A stretch of DNA of 64,000 nt from Acanthacorydalis orientalis (Eukaryota > Arthropoda > Insecta > Megaloptera > Corydalidae), in the NCBI GenBank assembly GCA_034766995.1, contig CM068318.1, positions 30,392,603 to 30,456,602 on the forward strand. Reading direction: 5' to 3'. This document shows positions 60,885 through 64,000 of this stretch, piece after piece; within the stretch, counting starts at the first letter, position 1; the number at the start of each line of letters is the position of its first letter. Under the pieces are notes generated by a model. It did no database searches, was not told the DNA's origin, and saw only the letters and a program-made list of their open reading frames with translations. A program made the position numbers and the translations under genes.

Positions 60885-61108
60885 GCCTTAGGGCGGAGAG
60901 GCATGGGGGGAGAAATGCACGAGGCACTTTTAACGGTTGATGGGTATCGGCTAGCACGGAATGTGCTGACCGATCGGAATTCTCGGAAATATACCGAGAA
61001 CTATTACGACGCAGCCTGCACCTGCACTATTCAAGGCTACGCACCGCAAGAGACGTATGGTCACATTGTGCAGTGACGTAGAGTGGACAGCGGGGGACGA
61101 GGGAGCCA

Positions 61109-61132
61109 TTCGGGATTCTCAAAAATCCCGAA
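61109..61132 (-). other. Hairpin at LTR edge
   Basis: TTCGGGATT and AATCCCGAA form a perfect 9-bp stem with a 6-nt loop, starting two bases inside the LTR terminus. Confidence 0.65.
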
Positions 61133-61136
61133 CATA

Positions 61137-61683
61137 CTACTCACCCTGGCACGTAGTGCCAGTAGACAATGGAGAAATCGAACCTGGAGCTGCCATGGAG
61201 GAAGGGGACAGCTTTTGCCCATCACCAGACGTCGTAGAATCTAATGGGATGGGCAACCAGCACAACGTGCTGACAGGTCGGCGGAGCTCAGTGGTGGCGG
61301 TCTTGATGGTGCAAGTACCAAGAGGGAGTACCTGGCATCGTGGGCTCGGCCTGGGACTGGTGGCCGAGATGTTCATCCTTTGACATGAAATTGGAATTGT
61401 GGAATCTTAGAACTGGGTCCCGGTTGTTTCCGTTTTCGGCTGCAATGGCGGTGCGGAATGGGAGTCTTGCTACGTAGACACCTGTGGAAGTCCTGGAGTG
61501 CGTCTTTTTGGAGGGTTCTTTCCATGCCGTCTCATCGGGAGTCAGGCTATTGATGGATGTTGGTATCTCTTCAAAATTCCAGAATTGAGTGAGATCCGGA
61601 CAGAAATTATGCTCAACAGAGCACTGAAGTGCCTGGATAGGTGATGGCTGCCCGGAGGAGCTGGGCTCCGTAAGAATGGACAC
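61137..61683 (-). pseudogene. BEL pol remnant: first and last parts joined
   Basis: The frame from 61683 contains FCPDLTQFWNFEEIPT, SLTPDETAWKE and THSRTSTGVYVARLPFR, the conserved beginning of the BEL/Pao reverse-transcriptase region. Around 61345-61385 the sequence changes frame and content to CTIKTATTELRRPVSTLC and WLPIPLDS, which is the last conserved motif of BEL polyproteins after integrase. All that should lie between (most of the reverse transcriptase, RNase H and integrase) is gone. A TAG at about 61684-61686 separates it from the repeat region. Confidence 0.7.
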
Positions 61684-62609
61684 AACTGGAGAACCGCACC
61701 TGGGCTACATCGGAATGGAGACAACTGGAGAACCACACCTGGGCTCCGTAAGAATGGACACAACTGGAGGAGCGCACCCGGGATCCGGCCGAGTCGATAA
61801 AACAAGATGATCGCACCTGGGGTGCTCAGAACGGACAAAACTGGAGGATCGCACCCGGGGTCCGGCCGAGTCGACAAAACAGGAGGATCGCACCTGGGGT
61901 CCGTCAGAACGGACAAAACTGGAGGATCGTACCCGGGGTCCTGCCGAGTCGACAAAACGGGAGAGTCGCACCAGGGCTCCGTAAGAACGGACGAAACTGG
62001 AAACTCGCACATGGGCTCCGTCGGAACGGACACGACTGGAGACTCGCACTTGGGGTCCGTAAGAACGGACGCAGTTGGACACAATCGCACCAGGGCTCCG
62101 TAAGAACGGACGAAACTGGAAACTCGCACCTGGGCTCCGTCGGAACGGAGGAGACTGGAGAGTCACACCTGGGGTCCGTAAGAACGGACACGACTGGAAA
62201 CTCGCACCTGGACTCTGTCGGAACGGACGAAGCTGGAGAGTCACACCTGGGCGCCGTAAGAACGGACACGACTGGAGACTCGCACCTGGGGTCCGTAAGA
62301 ACGGATATGACTGGAGACTCGCACCTGGGCTCCGTCGGAACGGACGAGGCTGGAGAGTCACACCTGGGCGCCGTAAGAACGGACATGACTGAAGACTCGC
62401 ACCTGGGGTCCGTAAGAACGGATATGACTGGAGACTCGCACCTGGGCTCCGTAAGAACGGACGAAACTGGAGACTCGCACTTGGGGTCCGTAAGAACGGA
62501 CGAAAGCTGGAGACTCGCACTTGGGCCCCGTCGGAATGGACGAAGCTGGAGAGTCACACCTGGGCGACGTAAGAACGGACACGACTGGAGAGGTGCCGTT
62601 GATCTCCGT
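61674..62609 (-). repeat. Coding minisatellite, 24 units of 39 bp
   Basis: 24 successive units, almost all 39 bp, with a core like GAACGGACACGACTGGAGAC on +. On the minus strand they encode a 13-residue repeat close to VSVLTDPRCESPV, with a Pro-Arg-Cys near the middle. Alternate units differ (CCGTAAGAACGG versus CCGTCGGAACGG), hinting at a 78-bp higher-order unit. Four units of a divergent type (GTCGACAAAACAGGAGG) lie at the left. Three indels not divisible by three break the frame, near 61808, 62069 and 62504. Confidence 0.9.
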
Positions 62610-62989
62610 GGCAGAAGCCAAGAATGCTTTCTGCTGGTGCACGGAAATTGGTCCACGATGGGTGTACTTGACTGGAGGCGCGCACGTGGTCTCCATGGCA
62701 GAAGTTGAGGTTGCTTCCTGCTGAGGCACGAAGATGGGTCCATAATGGATGAACCGGAAGTGAGGAGCACACCTTTTCTCCGTGGCAGAAGCGAAGGATG
62801 CCTTCTGCTGATGCACGAAGATGGGTTCACAATGGATGAACCTGTCTGAAGAAGTGCGCCTGGTCTCCGTGGCAGAAGTCGAGGCTACATTCTGCTGAGG
62901 CACGGAGAGGCTCTTCGGAAGATTGGCTACGATTACAGAGCTGCACACTGTCTCCGTGGCAGAAGCTGACGATGCTTCCTACTGGGGCA
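62603..62989 (-). repeat. Coding tandem repeat, five units of 87 bp
   Basis: TCTCCGTGGCAGAAG-type starts occur at 62603, 62690, 62777, 62864 and 62951, exactly 87 bp apart. The minus-strand product is a 29-residue repeat with HQQKASFASATEKRCAP-like words. The last unit contains TAG (62981-62979) where the other units have CAG (Gln), which ends the otherwise continuous frame from gag. Confidence 0.9.
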
Positions 62990-63268
62990 CGGAGTTGGTT
63001 TTCGGAAGATCCGACAACATTGGAGAAGAACATCGGCTCCTTGGAAAATCGGACGAGCTTGGAGAGGTGCACCTGCGGTTCGGAAGATCCGACAACACTG
63101 AAGATACGCCCTTGGTCTCCGGAAGCGCCGACAAGACTGGAGAAACCCCCTTGGTCTCCGGATGCGCCGACAAGACTGGCGAAACGCCCTTGATCTCCGG
63201 AAGCTCCGACAAGACTGAAGAGACGCCCCTAGTCTCCGGAAGAACGGACACAACTGGAGACGATGCTG
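62990..63268 (-). repeat. Upstream block of about seven 39-bp units
   Basis: CCGACAAGACTGGAGAAAC-type units encode 13-residue repeats such as VLSALPETKGVSP, a relative of the downstream unit but without the regular Cys in most copies. Continuous with the gag-like frame. Confidence 0.85.
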
Positions 63269-63752
63269 CGGTGCGCTGCTTGGCCTCAGGTGGGGATGCA
63301 ACTACCTCTGATGTTGATGGTGGTATCTGCTGCAAGGCGTTGAAGTACTCTGACATAGCCTGAAAATAGTGATCGTCCTTGACGCATTCCGTGGCAGCGG
63401 CTCCTGCCGTCATGACGATCCGACTATCATTATCCTGGAACCTCTTCCATAGATTACGGACATCGACTTCGAGGATCTTGATTACGTAGGCCGTAACCTG
63501 ATGTCCGCTTCTGATGTAGTGCTCTTGAAAGTACGAGACACCACGGACGAGTTTATCTCGTAGATCTCGTTGGTGCAACAGGATGGCAGCCAACTCCCTC
63601 GCCATGGATTTGCGAGGACTCATTCTGCTTAATCTTGTCGAAGCAAGTTGGATGCTGCTCAGTACTTGCTGTCGTTGCGTCGACAGCGGAGAGGAGGTCG
63701 AATGACCTTGGAGATGTGATGAGCGTGTCCGCGGTTTGGGACGAGCACTCAC
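63269..63752 (-). CDS. BEL gag-like N-terminal region
   Basis: The frame is open from 63752 (a GTG) and the first ATGs are at 63623 and 63605; 63623 is my preferred start. Residues after it read MARELAAILLHQRDLRDKLV, YFQEHYIRSGHQVTAYVI, VDVRNLWKRFQDNDSRIV and DDHYFQAMSEYFNALQQI. This helical pattern, with a W..F motif followed by an acidic -YF- helix, is typical of the gag N-terminus in BEL/Pao elements. The frame continues into the 13-residue repeats without a break until TAG at 62979. No zinc knuckle is visible. An upstream frame (63849-63553) overlaps in another phase and is probably a shadow. Confidence 0.6.
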
Positions 63753-63950
63753 GACGAGTAGGCCGGCGAACCTTGGAGATCAGCGTGGCGTGTGTCCGCG
63801 GCGTGGGACGATCGCGCACTGGAACGAATAGGCCCGATGGCTTCGGCACACCTCAGAAACAAACGTGGCGCGTATCCGCGGCGTAGGACGATCGCGCACA
63901 ATGATTAGGCCCGATGGCCTCTGCGAGAAACGTGGAAAGAATGAAATTAC
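63726..63950 (-). repeat. Three tandem repeats in the BEL 5' leader
   Basis: A unit beginning GTCCGCGGCGTGGGACGA recurs at 63726, 63794 and 63874 (spacings 68 and 80 bp). It is followed by AATAGGCCCGATGG in the last two. It lies between the unseen 5' LTR and gag, so it could be a packaging or leader structure. The last bases (63951-64000) are AT-rich and unassigned. Confidence 0.7.
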
Positions 63951-64000
63951 TCAGTCAGAGCACAACCGTTTCCCGTTTCACTTTATGTTAATGTGAATTA

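Larger units (their letters stand above)
60859..61134 (-). repeat. BEL 3' LTR, upstream part
   Basis: It begins TGTTCGGGATTTTTGAG at 61134 directly after a GGTGAGTAGTA stretch in polypurine-tract position. It ends at the LINE target word. Together with 55596-55770 the LTR would be about 460 bp. Confidence 0.65.
55596..64000 (-). mobile_element. BEL/Pao-like LTR retrotransposon, 5' end outside window
   Basis: Transcribed leftwards. In element order it has: a 5' leader with tandem repeats (about 63950-63726), a gag-like region (about 63752-63269), an expanded repeat region (63268-61674), a fragment of pol start joined to pol end (61683-61137), and a 3' LTR starting TGTTCGGG at 61134 and ending near 55596. 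Two LINE insertions split the LTR. The pol-start words (FWNFEEIPTSINSLTPDE, THSRTSTGVYVARLPF) and pol-end words (IKTATTELRRPVSTLC, LPIPLDS) are those of BEL/Pao polyproteins. Protease, most of the reverse transcriptase, RNase H and integrase are missing, so the copy depended on relatives. Confidence 0.75.

Noticed and set aside
61807..62708. Plus-strand repeat frames over the minisatellite (for example 62075-62392 and 62307-62708)
   Set aside because: A 39-bp period keeps all frames open. The minus frame joins the gag-like region and the pol motifs, so it is the coding one.
61674..63268. CRISPR-like array
   Set aside because: Units are contiguous without unique spacers, they encode protein, and they lie within an LTR retrotransposon.

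Overview
The window looks like a gene-poor, very AT-rich insect nuclear sequence. A hymenopteran (bee, ant or wasp) is my best guess. The reasons are the low GC of the background, the large number of mariner-superfamily remnants, and the way GC-rich retrotransposons stand out against it. The species cannot be named. There is no bacterial-style gene organisation, no operon, no CRISPR array and no recognisable tRNA or rRNA gene. Most long open frames elsewhere are translations of (TA)n arrays (endless Tyr-Ile) and are not genes.

Layout, about 1-55,600: AT-rich intergenic or intronic DNA carrying more than sixty (TA)n arrays, several with (GA)n or (TG)n tails. Scattered in it are decayed transposons: a pogo-like MITE (2429-2771); a deleted mariner (3640-4462); two near-identical-length mariner deletion derivatives (8115-8677 and 17669-18229); an inverted pair of Tc1 fragments (about 11921-12840); a CCCTAG-ended MITE (15544-15839); two copies of a foldback element (27666-27968 and 48412-48705); two RTE-like LINE 3' ends (34330-35235 +, 40152-40690 -); a Ty3/gypsy-like integrase fragment (37070-37866 -); and two nearly full-length broken mariners (about 48983-50202 and 53088-54369). 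Host signals are weak: a possible signal-peptide first exon (16363-16462 -), a CpG-rich promoter-like island (30430-30860), three other GC-raised islands, and two unassigned protein-like open frames (31645-31866 + and 45207-45443 -).

Layout, about 55,600-64,000: a nested retrotransposon complex, all on the minus strand and clearly GC-richer. The outer element is a BEL/Pao-like LTR retrotransposon. Its 3' LTR (61134 down to about 55596) is split by LINE insertions and its 5' end lies beyond the window. Inside it are a gag-like N-terminus, a large coding minisatellite (24 units of 39 bp, five units of 87 bp, then about seven more 39-bp units, giving 13- and 29-residue protein repeats), and a pol reduced to its first and last pieces. 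A Jockey-clade-like LINE of about 4.9 kb (ORF1 intact; ORF2 with one frameshift and one stop) sits in the 3' LTR. Immediately downstream of it is a 5'-truncated relative. The same 10-bp word, CCATCGCGTC, occurs at all three junctions, so two LINE insertions used one target sequence, close to the predicted LTR transcription start.

The strongest leads for new biology are this same-target double LINE insertion and the repeat-expanded gag of the BEL element. The next are the MITE/foldback families and the tendency of mariner-superfamily elements to sit inside (TA)n arrays.
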